DNA from: Trichodesmium sp. MAG_R03
Lineage (GTDB): Bacteria > Cyanobacteriota > Cyanobacteriia > Cyanobacteriales > Microcoleaceae
Length of the DNA stretch: 45,539 nt
Direction: 5' to 3'
NCBI GenBank assembly: GCA_023356535.1
Contig: JAKQYF010000013.1
Location: forward strand, 1-45,539
The position numbers and the translations under genes were made by a program. The notes beneath the pieces were generated by a model, which saw only the letters and a program-made list of their open reading frames with translations, was not told the origin of the DNA and did no database searches. This document shows positions 19,595 to 29,399 of this stretch, one piece after another; within the stretch, counting starts at the first letter, position 1; every line of letters starts with the position of its first letter.

Positions 19595-19711
19595 AAATTC
19601 CTCTGTTTAGTTAAATTAAATAAATGAATGAACTTCTGCAAAATTGGATTTTACCTAAATAAATACATCCTAATTCAAAAACCCTTCTAAAGCAAGGCCT
19701 TAAATCTAGAT

Positions 19712-19972
19712 TTAACATGCTCCCCGGCCTAAAGTAACGGGAATTCCTACCGAACCGTAGCCCCTAGGCGGGTTTACATTTCACAGGCTGCTGCTACTTT
19801 AGCAGTAGTCTGGCTGCTGGCCTCAATGTCCGTTTTTTGTCTCGGTAAGCCCACCCGCGACTAATATATTTCTTGTGAACTAAAGAGCATCATAACATAA
19901 CCTGTGAAAAAAAAATCAACTAAAAAGTCACCCTAGAAGAGTCAGGCTTTAAACCCAATTTTTCAGTAAAAG
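19712..19972 (-). mobile_element. Compact IS200/IS605-derived element (family C), copy 2
   Basis: About 260 bases nearly identical to 27845-28101. The tnpB-3'-end-like half (ctccccggcctaaag, ttcacaggctgctgctac, tccgttttttgtctcgg, cacccgcgactaatata) joins a left half with a cacagg(t/c)tatgtta segment and a ccctagaag hairpin. No transposase gene lies between. The stretch 19973-20251 after it shows nothing recognisable. Confidence 0.8.
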
Positions 19973-20251
19973 ATTGTATTTTAGGGCTTAGTATATCTAC
20001 TCCCAGTCTAAGCTAATAATCCGGACAGACTAAGTTGCAAATTGGAATATTTTAGAATATCACAGAAATTATATAACTTATAGTAAAGCTGTCAAATAAT
20101 AAAATAAATTGACCTGGCCTTTACTCTGCAGAATGGACTATTCAGACATCGCCAACTTTTGTTAAAATATCGATGTCAACAATAAACTTATCATACTAAA
20201 GCACGAAAAAGCAAATTTTTCATCTTTAAATATAGAAAATTTTAGAATATT

Positions 20252-22003
20252 TTGAAAAATCAAATTAAGCTTGGTATCTGGAAATCTAGCTCTAATTACT
20301 GGAAACTATTACCCTATATTGATGACTATTGGTCAACAATTGTCAAAGCATTGACTTGTACATTAGTATTTACTATTTTCTGGCCGATTTTAGCTTGGTT
20401 AATGGGTGAAATGGCAGGTTATATTGGCAGGGGAGATGTCAAGGCAATTACTAAACTTGCTGGGCTAGCAGCTATCATTTTTATGATTAAGGGTGCTGTA
20501 CAATATGGTCAAGATACCCTCATGGCAAAAGCAGCTTTAACCATTGCTTTAGATTTGCGTAAACAAGTTTATTCTCACTTACAAAAACTTCATATTAGTT
20601 ACTTTGAAGAATCAAAAACTGGTGATCTTTCCTATCGAATTACAGAAGATATTGATCGTACAGGAGAAGTTATAAATAAATTTTTTCACCAATTTGTTCC
20701 TTGCATTTTACAATTAATAGTTGTATTAGGCTATATGGTCTATCTTAACTGGCAATTAACTCTAGCAACTCTGATAATTGCACCTTTCATGATATTATTA
20801 ATAGGTTGGTTTGGAGAGTTGTTACTTTCTTTTTCTCACCAAAGTCAACATCGCATTTCTAATTTATCTGCTTTCATAATTGAAATATTTAATGGTATTA
20901 GAATAGTTCAAGCTTTCGCTGCTGAGGAATATCAAATTGCTCAATTCTCTGTGGAAGCTGAACAAAATAGACAAGCAAAATACATGACAGAAAAGGTGAA
21001 AGCACTCCAGTTTGTAGTAGTGGGCTTCTTGGAAGCAATGAGTGTAGTTTTTTTGTTTTTCTTAGGGGGATGGCAAATATCTCAAGGAAATTTAAGTGGA
21101 GAAGGTTTTATTAGTTATGTAACAGGTGTTGCTTTGTTAATTGATCCGATTTCTTTAACAACAAGTAATTATAGTGAATTTAAACAAGGTGAAGCTTCAT
21201 GCGATAGAGTTTTTGAAATCTTAAGAATTCAACCTAAAATTATACAAAAAACAGATGCAATTTCCCTTCCTTCTGTAAAGGGAAAAGTAGAATATAAGAA
21301 TGTTTGTTTTTCTTATAATGCTGAAAAGCAAGTCTTAAAAAATCTGAATTTGTTAGTAAACTCAGGAGAAATAATTGCTTTTGTCGGAGCTTCTGGAGCA
21401 GGTAAAACTACACTTGTAAATTTGCTTCCTAGGTTTTATGATCCTCAGTCAGGAGAAATATTAATTGATGAGATAAATATTCAAGATGTTACTCTTACAA
21501 CTTTGAGAAGACAAATTGGAATTGTTCCCCAAGAGGTAACTTTATTTTCTGGGACTATCTTACAAAATATTGCCTTTGGTCAACTGGATTATAATATTGA
21601 TTCTGTCAAAGAAGCAGCTAAAGTTGCTAATGCTCATCAGTTTATTACTAAGCTCCCGAAAGCTTATCAAACTTGGGTAGGAGAAAGGGGAGTTAATTTA
21701 TCTGGAGGGCAAAGACAAAGAATAGCGATCGCTCGTGCAGTATTAGAAAATCCGAGGATATTAATATTAGATGAAGCTACTTCTTCTCTTGATTCTGAAT
21801 CTGAATATTTAGTACAAGAAGCTTTGGAAAGATTGATGAAAGGGAGAACAGTATTTATTATTGCCCATAGACTGGCAACTGTGCGACGTGCTCATCGGAT
21901 TTTAGTTATGGAAAATGGTGAAATTTTAGAGTCAGGTACTCACACAGAATTATTAGAAAAAGGTGAGCTTTATACTCGTTTTTATCATAAACAATTTAGT
22001 TAA
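20252..22003 (+). CDS. ABC exporter, fused permease-ATPase (MsbA-like)
   Basis: A 583-residue half-transporter. The six-helix type I exporter membrane domain spans residues about 30-305 and the nucleotide-binding domain 340-583. ATPase motifs are complete: Walker A GASGAGKTT (379-387), signature LSGGQ (483-487), Walker B ILILDE (503-508) and H-loop His539. Such homodimers export lipids, polysaccharide precursors or peptides; the substrate is not evident. A TTG at 20252 is the only usable start after the in-frame stop, with weak ribosome signal, because the next ATG lies inside the first helix. It stands alone, followed by gene remnants. Confidence 0.9.
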   Translation: MKNQIKLGIWKSSSNYWKLLPYIDDYWSTIVKALTCTLVFTIFWPILAWLMGEMAGYIGRGDVKAITKLAGLAAIIFMIKGAVQYGQDTLMAKAALTIALDLRKQVYSHLQKLHISYFEESKTGDLSYRITEDIDRTGEVINKFFHQFVPCILQLIVVLGYMVYLNWQLTLATLIIAPFMILLIGWFGELLLSFSHQSQHRISNLSAFIIEIFNGIRIVQAFAAEEYQIAQFSVEAEQNRQAKYMTEKVKALQFVVVGFLEAMSVVFLFFLGGWQISQGNLSGEGFISYVTGVALLIDPISLTTSNYSEFKQGEASCDRVFEILRIQPKIIQKTDAISLPSVKGKVEYKNVCFSYNAEKQVLKNLNLLVNSGEIIAFVGASGAGKTTLVNLLPRFYDPQSGEILIDEINIQDVTLTTLRRQIGIVPQEVTLFSGTILQNIAFGQLDYNIDSVKEAAKVANAHQFITKLPKAYQTWVGERGVNLSGGQRQRIAIARAVLENPRILILDEATSSLDSESEYLVQEALERLMKGRTVFIIAHRLATVRRAHRILVMENGEILESGTHTELLEKGELYTRFYHKQFS

Positions 22004-22019
22004 TATCTTATAAGTATTC

Positions 22020-22250
22020 AACTGTCAGCTAATTCTCATTTAACTTCTCTGAATCAGACAAAACTTCAATTAGAAGAAGAATATAAAAAAGCAATAAAAG
22101 AAGCTAGCATTTCTAACTCTTTATTCTGATCATAAAGAGCAAGTTCAAGAGATTGAACTACATCAACTCATTGAATATCTTGACGAGGGATTAACATTTG
22201 TGGATTTCGAACCTAGTTAACATATTGAGGCAGCTCAAATGCTGGCAAAA
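22020..22250 (+). pseudogene. Frameshifted remnant of an unrecognised gene
   Basis: Two frames join across a shift near 22120: first ...LQLEEEYKKAIKEASIS, then EQVQEIELHQLIEYLDEGLT followed by stops. The charged, helix-like composition and sharp breaks suggest decayed coding DNA rather than random sequence. No family identified. Confidence 0.35.
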
Positions 22251-22394
22251 AATTAGAAATTTTTTGATAAACTTTTAATATGATTTTCTCTAGGAAAAGG
22301 ATTGGTAAAAATAGAAAATATTCAGTTAAATATAAGTCAGGCAAAAACTGCGATCGCCAAACTATAATCATCCTCATTCTAAATTATAAATTTT

Positions 22395-22533
22395 TCTAGA
22401 GGTAAGGAAAATTTTTACCCCTATTCCTGAAAAACTGGCAGATTATTTCTGAGCTGAACTTGGAGTTGCCTAATTACCTGGAACTGCCTATGGAAAATTT
22501 GGAGATGGATATTATCCTCTAACAGTTAGATAA
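22395..22533 (+). pseudogene. Remnant of a class I/II aminotransferase C-terminus
   Basis: The frame starting at 22423 reads IPEKLADYF*AELGVA*LPG then TAYGKFGDGYYPLTV. This resembles the aminotransferase end (LxEEAGVAVVPGxAFGxxGxGYxR) despite two internal stops. Only about 45 codons remain. Identification rests on pattern alone. Confidence 0.4.
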
Positions 22534-22570
22534 TATAATTTTTAGCTTTTGACAATAAATTAGCATAGCA

Positions 22571-23479
22571 TCAAGATGTTACTCCAATCAACCACAATAT
22601 TATAGGCAAAGTTAAAAAAGATAACAGAGTTGATATGACCACAACTCTAGAAGCTCTTATCCCATCTCCACCAAATTCATTAACCATTAAAAAAGAAGTT
22701 AAAGCACTTGGCATAGAACTTTGTAATACTAACACTTGTAAATCAAGTATTTCCAAACTTAGAATTCTACCAAAAAAATAAGCAACAAATGCTCCTCCCA
22801 ACAAACGCATTAAACTAGCACTTAACTCATAAATACCTGGTTGAAAACGATTTTTAGATATTTGTATTCCCATCAATAATAAACAAATTGGAATTGTAGC
22901 TTGTCTCAAAAGATGTAAACCATCATCAAGTTTCAAAGGTAATTCAATATTGAATAAATTAAGAATTACACCTAAAATCATCCCCCAAATAATCGGTAAT
23001 TTAAAAAGAAAAATAATACTAGACCGAAACCCCCCTCCTTTGAGAATGGCTGGCATTGTACTAAACACAATTAAATTCCATGCGATTAAATAAATTACAG
23101 CTCTTTCTAACCCTGCTTCTCCTAATGCAAATAAAGTTACAGGTAACCCCATATTTGCACAATTAGGTAAAGCTGTGGTCGCCAATAAACTTTTTTGCAA
23201 AGACTCGGAAAAACCTAACCTCTTTCCTACTCCCCAAGAGATTAAACAGAGCAAAAGATAAGTTAACCCAAAGGCTATAAATATCTCTATTGCTTCCTCA
23301 ATATTAATAGTAGTGCGATACATTATATCGGTTAATAATGCAGGGAATAAAACATACAAAGCTAGCCGAGAAAGTGTCGATTCATCAATGGAAAAGGTTT
23401 TGCCGAATATAAAACCAATTAAAACTATACACCCCACTGGAAAAACAGCAGATACAACGGAAAAGAAAATCTCAGTCAT
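22571..23479 (-). CDS. AEC (auxin efflux carrier) family transporter
   Basis: 302 residues, about ten membrane helices. It has the family pattern of an N-terminal helix block (FPVGCIVLIGFIFGK...LALYVLFPALL), the conserved mid-protein LPNCANMGLPV segment, and a C-terminal repeat (LLLMGIQISKNRF, SSMPSALTSFLMVNEFGGD). Bacterial AEC proteins move small organic anions such as malate or malonate; the substrate here is unknown. The ATG at 23479 starts the first helix directly. It is convergent with the preceding remnants and stands upstream of the dipeptidase fragment on the same strand. Confidence 0.9.
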   Translation of the reverse strand: MTEIFFSVVSAVFPVGCIVLIGFIFGKTFSIDESTLSRLALYVLFPALLTDIMYRTTINIEEAIEIFIAFGLTYLLLCLISWGVGKRLGFSESLQKSLLATTALPNCANMGLPVTLFALGEAGLERAVIYLIAWNLIVFSTMPAILKGGGFRSSIIFLFKLPIIWGMILGVILNLFNIELPLKLDDGLHLLRQATIPICLLLMGIQISKNRFQPGIYELSASLMRLLGGAFVAYFFGRILSLEILDLQVLVLQSSMPSALTSFLMVNEFGGDGIRASRVVVISTLLSFLTLPIILWLIGVTS

Positions 23480-23538
23480 GCTTGAAAAAATTATAAGTCA
23501 ATCATTACACAAATTTATTTTTCAAATATCTCTTGGTT

Positions 23539-23850
23539 TTAAATTTCTCTAGCTACCTTTTGTACTTCACTAAAAACTCTCATTAAATTTCCACCCCAAA
23601 TTTTTTGAAGATCCTGATCAGGATATCTCCGTTCTATTAATTCTTTTGTAATATTTGGCATTTCCGAAACATCATTCATTCCTAAAACTCCATCACCCCT
23701 ATCTAAATGTGAACCAATACCAACATGATCAATACCCATAACTTTTACCATATAATCTATATGGTTTACTATATCAGCAACAGTGGGTTGATTTTTAGGG
23801 TATTTATCATGAATTTGACGATATTTTCTTTGAGTACTTCTATTAATCAT
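23539..23850 (-). pseudogene. Truncated membrane dipeptidase (peptidase M19) C-terminus
   Basis: 103 codons matching only the last third of the M19 renal-dipeptidase-like family: TVADIVNHIDYMVKVMGIDHVGIGS, then LDRGDGVLGMNDVSEMPN and the ending DLQKIWGGNLMRVF. A complete enzyme needs about 350-400 residues and the N-terminal zinc ligands, which are absent. The DNA upstream (23851-24150 on this strand) has no continuation. Hence an inactive fragment, though the frame itself is still open. Confidence 0.8.
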
Positions 23851-24338
23851 AAATATTTTATTACTGTAATTTTGCCAAGTTTGACTTTTCAGCTTTATAA
23901 TAATTTGATTATATTATAATAATTTGATAATAATAGCTAGATTAATATATTTTCTGAAACTGCCAGAGTCAAGTTATACCAATTTCCTCAAGTATGGCTA
24001 CACATCATCTGTCAACATTTGATAAATATTAAGATCAGCAGTGTATTCTAACTTACATTCCCCACGTCAAAATGTAGTATATAAAACTGGCTATTAAAAG
24101 CCTTGCCTGATAATAACTATGAAATTTGTAAGTAAAAATACATATTACAAATTATGAAAAAGCCCTATTCCAGCCATCAAAAAAGCTGCTCTAACCACCA
24201 TATTTTGTAACTTGCCTTAGAAAATGAAACAGCCCTGCTTCCTGGGAGGAATTAGGAGGTTATCTTCCTACTCAATATACGGATAGAAAAGTTTTTGATA
24301 AATGGTAGAACTCCGAAAACTCCAAAAAAACAAAAAAT
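23851..24338. other. AT-rich gap with short repeat traces
   Basis: No gene seen. ttataccaatttc (about 23974) recurs near 27796, and aaaatgtagtat (about 24070) recurs near 42210; both resemble worn insertion-sequence ends. The 24240-24338 segment is the leader of the AI-2E-family gene. Confidence 0.5.
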
Positions 24339-25373
24339 ATGAATTTTGGTAAATGGTTAGGTTTTTTTAGTTTGCTTATTGCCCTATATATTCTTTGGGA
24401 AATTAGACAACTTGTACTATTAATATTTGCTGCAATAGTTTTGGCAACTGCCTTGAATAGATTAGTACAGAAATTCAATAGATGGGGTATTAAAAGAAAC
24501 TTAGCTGTCATTGCTACTTTAAGTTTATTTGCATTAATTACACTGCTATTTCTGTTGCTAGTTGTACCACCTTTTATTGCCCAGTTTCAAAAATTAGTTG
24601 CCTTGATACCTGATGTTTTTAAAGAAGTCCGCTCTCAACTTGTGCAATTATATCAACAAAGACCTGATTTATTTCCGGCACTACCTACTGCTACTGATTT
24701 GCTAGTACAAATACAAACATTCGGTACTCAGTTATTTAGGAACTTTTTTAAGATTTTTTCTAATACTTTTATAGTATTCTTGCAGGTACTTTTTGTATTT
24801 GTATTAACAATAATGTTTTTAGTTAATACTCAAGCTTATCGAAGAGCAGGATTATTTTTATTTCCTTCTTTTTATCGGCGACGTGCAGATAAAATTTTAT
24901 CAAAGTGTGAAGTAGCTTTAGGGAATTGGTTTGCTGGAATAGTAATTAACTCTCTTTTTGTGGCAACCTTTAGTGGTATTGGTTTATTACTATTACAAAT
25001 TGATTTAGTTCTGACTCATGCTTTACTAGCAGGTTTACTCAATTTTATTCCCAATATTGGTCCGACTATGAGTATAGTTTTTCCTATAATGATTGCTCTT
25101 TTGGACGCTCCTTGGAAAATAGTTGCAGTAGGAATTTTATACATTATTATTCAGAATCTTGAAAGTTATTGGCTCAGTCCAATTGTTATGGCAAAACAAG
25201 TCTCACTTTTACCAGCTGTTACTCTAGCATCCCAAATTTTCTTCACTACTTTTTTTGGAATTTTAGGTTTGATTTTAGCTTTACCTTTAACAGTAATAGC
25301 TAAAACTTGGATTGAGGAAGCTTTATTTAAAGATATCTTAGATCCTTGGCAACAAAAACCCTCTATACCCTAA
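24339..25373 (+). CDS. AI-2E family (PerM/UPF0118) transporter
   Basis: 344 residues. N-terminal helix pair (residues about 5-45), two more helices around 60-85, a soluble amphipathic stretch (about 90-140), then four to five C-terminal helices. The family block LAGLLNFIPNIGPTMSIVFP and the end LGLILALPLTVIAKTW are clear. Members are variously linked to autoinducer-2 export, sodium/proton exchange or permease roles; none can be assigned here. The ATG at 24339 is the natural start. Confidence 0.9.
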   Translation: MNFGKWLGFFSLLIALYILWEIRQLVLLIFAAIVLATALNRLVQKFNRWGIKRNLAVIATLSLFALITLLFLLLVVPPFIAQFQKLVALIPDVFKEVRSQLVQLYQQRPDLFPALPTATDLLVQIQTFGTQLFRNFFKIFSNTFIVFLQVLFVFVLTIMFLVNTQAYRRAGLFLFPSFYRRRADKILSKCEVALGNWFAGIVINSLFVATFSGIGLLLLQIDLVLTHALLAGLLNFIPNIGPTMSIVFPIMIALLDAPWKIVAVGILYIIIQNLESYWLSPIVMAKQVSLLPAVTLASQIFFTTFFGILGLILALPLTVIAKTWIEEALFKDILDPWQQKPSIP

Positions 25374-25538
25374 AATAATTGCGACATGTTATAATTAATA
25401 CTTTCAATATTTAAAAATAATTGTGTCAGGAAAATCCTACCATGAAGTCAAACATAAACTTTTTTTATCCTAACTGATGACATCATTAGTCATCAGTTTT
25501 CCCAGATATTCATAACATAAATCTTGTAATTTTCAATA

Positions 25539-26465
25539 CTAATTATGATTAATAATTAACTGACTAATCGTTTCACTGACAACCTGGTTACCTTCTGGGC
25601 TTAAATGAATATGGTCTCGATACAAACTATCTGGCTCTAATACAGATTTAAAAATTGGTAATAAATTTAAATATAAAATATTTTCAGTTTGGTTGAATTC
25701 TTCTAAAAGTTTACGAGTTTTCATTTCATAATCACGAGGTCCTGGTTCGCCTACTTCCCTGAGTAAAGGAGTCATTACCAGAATAAATTTAGCATTATTT
25801 TGAGTAGTAATTTCCTGGATTTTTTTGATTGCTGCTAAATTCAAACTAACTTTTTCTCCTTCTTCCTTAATTTCAGGAACTTTCGGTGCTGGTAAAAAAT
25901 AACGACTTATCACTTCAGCTATTGCAGAAGAAGGTTTTTTATCTGGATAATTCCGATCAACTCCTACTGCTAATGAACTAGGTGCTTTAGCAAATAAATC
26001 ATCAGTATTAATCAGTAATACAATAGTTTGAGAATCAAATAAACCGAACTTTTCTAAATAAGCCAGTTCATTTCTAGGTCCCCAAGAGTTAGCTGAAGCA
26101 TTAAGAACTTCAACAGTTTTATCTTTACCTAATTTTTGATTTAATTGCTTCTCTATAATTGCAGAAATTGTGTCATTTTGATCTGTCCACCAATTACCAT
26201 TAGCCACAGAATCTCCCAGTAAAAGTATTCTCAATGTAATATTTTTTCTTGACTCTTCTATCAAGTCATAACGCATAGAATATTGATTAATTTTTATCCG
26301 GTTACCAAAGCGAGTAACACTTTGATTTGGTGTCAAAAGATAACCAATTTTACTATCTGTATTATAAGTCAGAGGATTACCAAAACCAACGACTAAGCGG
26401 AGTCCTATTTCTAATATCCCTAATAAGCAAATTATAATTGTTGAAAATATCAATATAGCTTTCAC
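25539..26465 (-). CDS. Membrane-anchored SGNH/GDSL-like hydrolase
   Basis: 308 residues from the GTG at 26465 (VKAILIFSTIIICLLG), preceded by taggaattg; the longer frame to 26615 has no supporting start. One N-terminal membrane anchor is followed by an extracytoplasmic SGNH fold: block I LLLGDSVANG (Ser nucleophile), NASANSWGP, INTDD and block V DHIHLSPEGN (Asp/His). The oxyanion residues of blocks II and III are only partly matched. Homologues act as O-acyl esterases or acetyltransferase partners on cell-surface sugars; the role here is unproven. Divergent from btpA. Confidence 0.75.
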   Translation of the reverse strand: MKAILIFSTIIICLLGILEIGLRLVVGFGNPLTYNTDSKIGYLLTPNQSVTRFGNRIKINQYSMRYDLIEESRKNITLRILLLGDSVANGNWWTDQNDTISAIIEKQLNQKLGKDKTVEVLNASANSWGPRNELAYLEKFGLFDSQTIVLLINTDDLFAKAPSSLAVGVDRNYPDKKPSSAIAEVISRYFLPAPKVPEIKEEGEKVSLNLAAIKKIQEITTQNNAKFILVMTPLLREVGEPGPRDYEMKTRKLLEEFNQTENILYLNLLPIFKSVLEPDSLYRDHIHLSPEGNQVVSETISQLIINHN

Positions 26466-26853
26466 TAATCTACAATTCCTAATAAATATAGCATTATAGC
26501 TTATATATTCCCACTTAATCAATTGATATGTCCCCCGCTGATGAGGAGGCAATAGATACCCAATTTTTAGGTAAAATAGAGCGAAAGTTAAGATAGATGT
26601 AGTCGTAGTATGCAAACTCGACCTTGGATAGATATTCTTGTTTCAACCATAAGAAATATTCTATTTTGCCTGCTAGACTAGCAGTGTCAATCTGTGAAGG
26701 GACCATAAGACTCGAAGAGAACAAATCTTGAAAAGCAGGTGCTAAAAAACAGAAAGCTAAATTGTGAGATTTGGAAATTCCACGTTGTGGCAGTTATGCT
26801 ACATCGGGAGGACATCAAGTTATTGCCAAATAACCGTGGTTTCAGTTAAACCC
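26466..26853. other. Divergent intergenic region, SGNH gene / btpA
   Basis: A 69-codon minus-strand frame at 26515-26724 (ending KNWVSIASSSAGDISID) has no recognisable family and is not called. The gggagg at 26811 is too far from the chosen btpA start to serve it. Promoters for both neighbours should lie here, but no clear boxes were found. Confidence 0.45.
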
Positions 26854-27726
26854 GTGGACTTAAAGCAAATATTTAAAACCAGAAATCCAATAATTGGGGT
26901 AGTACATTTACAACCTCTGCCCACCTCACCTCTTTGGAGAGGTGACCTCCAAGCTATTATCAGTAGAGCAGAAAGAGAAGCTACAGCCCTTGTATCAGGA
27001 GGTGTAGATGGCATTATAGTAGAAAACTTTTTCGATGCTCCTTTTGTTAAAGATCAAGTTGATCCCGCTGTAGTTAGTGCAATGACACTGTTAGTACAGA
27101 AGATTATGAACTTGGTTTCTCTACCTATTGGGATTAACGTTTTGCGTAATGATGGCCAAAGTGCTATGGCCATCGCTTATTGTGTGGAAGCCCAATTTAT
27201 TCGTGTGAATGTCTTGACTGGAGTTATGGCTACAGATCAAGGATTGATTGAAGGCATAGCACATCAACTTTTACGTTATCGTCGAGAATTGGGTAGTGAT
27301 GTCAAAATTTTTGCAGATGTCTTAGTCAAACACGCCCAACCCCTGGTTAAACAAGATCTAACGACAGTCGTCCAAGAAACAATTGAACGTGGTCTTGCTG
27401 ATGGGGTGATTATTTCTGGCCAGGCCACAGGAAGCCCTCCTAGTTTGGAAGATTTAGAATTAGCTAGCGCAGCAGCGGCAGGTACCCCTGTATTTATCGG
27501 TAGTGGTGCAAACTGGAGAAACATTTCTACTTTGATGCCAGCTGCAGATGGGGTCATTGTATCTAGCTTCCTCAAGCGACATGGCAAAATAGACCAACCA
27601 ATAGACCCTATTCGTGTGAGTCAGTTTGTGGAAGCAACTCGGTGGACAATATCAAATAAGGGAAAAGATTATCAGAACTGGGAAGCAGAAACCATAAACT
27701 CACCTTCACCGGTTAAAAAAGTCTAA
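26854..27726 (+). CDS. btpA: Photosystem I biogenesis protein BtpA
   Basis: A TIM-barrel-like protein of the BtpA/SgcQ family, needed in Synechocystis for stable photosystem I reaction centres. Conserved blocks are NPIIGVVHLQPLPTSPLWRG, GGVDGIIVENFFDAPF, LRNDGQSAMAIA and VNVLTGVMATDQGL. The GTG at 26854 (VDLKQIF...) aligns with the family N-terminus MDxxQxF and gives 290 residues. In-frame GTGs at 26764 and 26836 would add 30 or 6 residues; no strong ribosome site decides. Stands alone. Confidence 0.92.
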   Translation: MDLKQIFKTRNPIIGVVHLQPLPTSPLWRGDLQAIISRAEREATALVSGGVDGIIVENFFDAPFVKDQVDPAVVSAMTLLVQKIMNLVSLPIGINVLRNDGQSAMAIAYCVEAQFIRVNVLTGVMATDQGLIEGIAHQLLRYRRELGSDVKIFADVLVKHAQPLVKQDLTTVVQETIERGLADGVIISGQATGSPPSLEDLELASAAAAGTPVFIGSGANWRNISTLMPAADGVIVSSFLKRHGKIDQPIDPIRVSQFVEATRWTISNKGKDYQNWEAETINSPSPVKKV

Positions 27727-27844
27727 ATTTGACATACTCCACTCACTTTAGAGAGTGGATTTTCTCTTTCTTTAGGTATAGGAATTAGGGCCTTATACCA
27801 ATTTCATTAACTTAGGCTACACTACGGATATTATTACTGAAATT

Positions 27845-28101
27845 TGACATCCTCCCCGGCCTAAAGGCACTGGGTAACAACCGAGCCGTAGCCCCTCGGT
27901 GGGTTGACATTTCACAGGCTGCTGCTACTTTGGCAGTAGTCTGGCTGCTGGCCTCAATGTCCGTTTTTTGTCTCGGTATGCCCACCCGCGACTAATATAT
28001 TTCTTGTAAACTAAAAAGCATAATAACATAGCCTGTGAAAAAAATCAACTAAAAAGTCGCCCTAGAAGGGCGAGGTTTTAAACCCAATTTTTCGGTAAAA
28101 T
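27845..28101 (-). mobile_element. Compact IS200/IS605-derived element (family C), copy 3
   Basis: Begins ttgacatcctccccggccta, shares the 19712 copy along its length and ends after the hairpin gccct-aga-agggc with ttttaaaccc. The tnpB-3'-end half and the left-end-like half are joined directly, so it is non-autonomous. The next 380 bases (28102-28480) hold no clear gene. Confidence 0.8.
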
Positions 28102-28592
28102 AATTTCCTAAAACTACTGTATCGTCAAAGTTTTGAATTTTTAAAATCTTACTTTTACCAATTGATTTGTGAATGTATGACTTCCGTGAAACTTTATTAT
28201 CCAGGCTATTTAGGAATGGGGATTTTATTATCTACACAAATTAAACTACTTAAACGCCATGTTATCTCAGTTCTTTCAAAAAAATTCTGGACTTTATTTA
28301 ATTCTGATTCTTTAGGTGTACTGAACAAGGCTATAACTTAAGGAAAATTATCCCAAAATTATTTACAATTAAATCCTTTTACAATTACGAACTTAGAGAG
28401 TATCTATAAAAAGAGTTGCTGGAATAGAAAAAGCAATAGAACCTATTTGATATCTCCTTGCCTCATTATCAACCTTACAGTGATTCAGCTAATGGATATT
28501 TCCTAAGTTTTGTAGTATAAATTTTGCAAGAAGTATTGCCTAAAACTGATAATTCAGTAGGTATAGATTTAGGAATTAAAACTTTTGCGACA

Positions 28593-28694
28593 GTAGGGAC
28601 GTTTTCCGCTAAGAGCGGACATGAAACGCTTACGCGACATGTTTGCGCAGCATTCCGTCAGGAAAACGCATTATTTGTTATGCAAAGTCCGTAC
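28593..28694. repeat. Family B element inserted in tnpB
   Basis: gtagggacgtt ... agtccgtac, bordered by TA on both sides, nearly identical to the inverse of 1838-1938. Removing 28596-28693 (element plus one TA) joins ACA-GTA to CAC-GGT-AAA and restores TnpB reading FATVHGKKIDAPKP. Confidence 0.9.
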
Positions 28695-29067
28695 ACGGTA
28701 AAAAAATTGATGCACCAAAACCACTAAAGAAACGAATGCTCGAAGTACCTAAAACTAAGTAAGTTATTATCTAAAAAACTAAGAGTTCTCAAGGATATGA
28801 AAAAGCTAGACAGAAAATAGCTAAATTTCATGGCAAACTGAAAGATACAAGGAGAGATTTTCTACACAAATTATCTACTGAAATAATTCGTGAAAACCAA
28901 ACAATTGTTTTAGAGGATTTGAACGTTTCTGAAATGGTTAAGAATCGGAAATTATCGAGAGCTATTTTTGAAACACGGCTGGAGAACATTCAGGACATTT
29001 TTAGAGTGGATTTGCAGAAAAATACGGTCGGGATCTAAGAGTAATTAGCCGTTGGGAACCCACATCG

Positions 29068-29094
29068 TACGGACGTTGCATGCAACGTCCCTCT
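29068..29094. repeat. Miniature family B palindrome
   Basis: tacggacgttgcatgcaacg then tccctc: essentially the two family B ends joined back to back, with no interior, inside the tnpB remnant. Confidence 0.75.
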
Positions 29095-29399
29095 GTTGTT
29101 GTGGATTTCTTGGTGGAAAATTAGATTTATCAATTCGTGAGTGGGAATGTCGTACATTGTGGGGCTAAACATGGTCGCGTAGGGTCAGGTCGTTCTATCG
29201 AGAGGAAAATGCAGCAAGAAATATATTAGTCGCGGGTGGGCCTACTGAGACAAAAAACGGACAGGTCGGCGAGCATAAGACTACTGCCAAAGTAGCAGCA
29301 GCCTATGAGATGTCAACCCGCTGAGGGGTTACGGCTCGGTAAGAAACCCAGTGCCTTTAGGCCGGAGAGGATGTCAACAAATGGGTTTGATCAACTCAC

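Larger units (their letters stand above)
28480..29373 (+). pseudogene. IS200/IS605 family tnpB, disrupted by two family B elements
   Basis: TnpB RNA-guided nuclease gene, broken. Recognisable pieces in order are SVGIDLGIKTFAT (first catalytic Asp), then after a family B insertion VHGKKIDAPKPLKKRMLEV, LHKLSTEIIRENQTIVLEDL (catalytic Glu), the zinc-ribbon-like CGFLGGKLDLSIREWEC, and the tail AARNIL...GGPTETKNG. Several stops and frameshifts separate them; the N-terminal third is missing. The 3' end (29208-29373) doubles as the element's right end, with inverted family C sequence. A second, miniature family B palindrome at 29068-29094 breaks the zinc-ribbon region. Not functional. Confidence 0.85.

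Noticed and set aside
23539..23850. Intact small peptidase gene
   Set aside because: Covers only the C-terminal third of M19 dipeptidases and lacks the N-terminal zinc ligands, so it is called a fragment.
26515..26724. 69-codon minus-strand frame upstream of the SGNH gene
   Set aside because: No recognisable family or clear ribosome site; left as intergenic.
28524..28727. 67-codon open frame starting at 28524
   Set aside because: Only part of the broken tnpB read into the family B insert; not a gene by itself.
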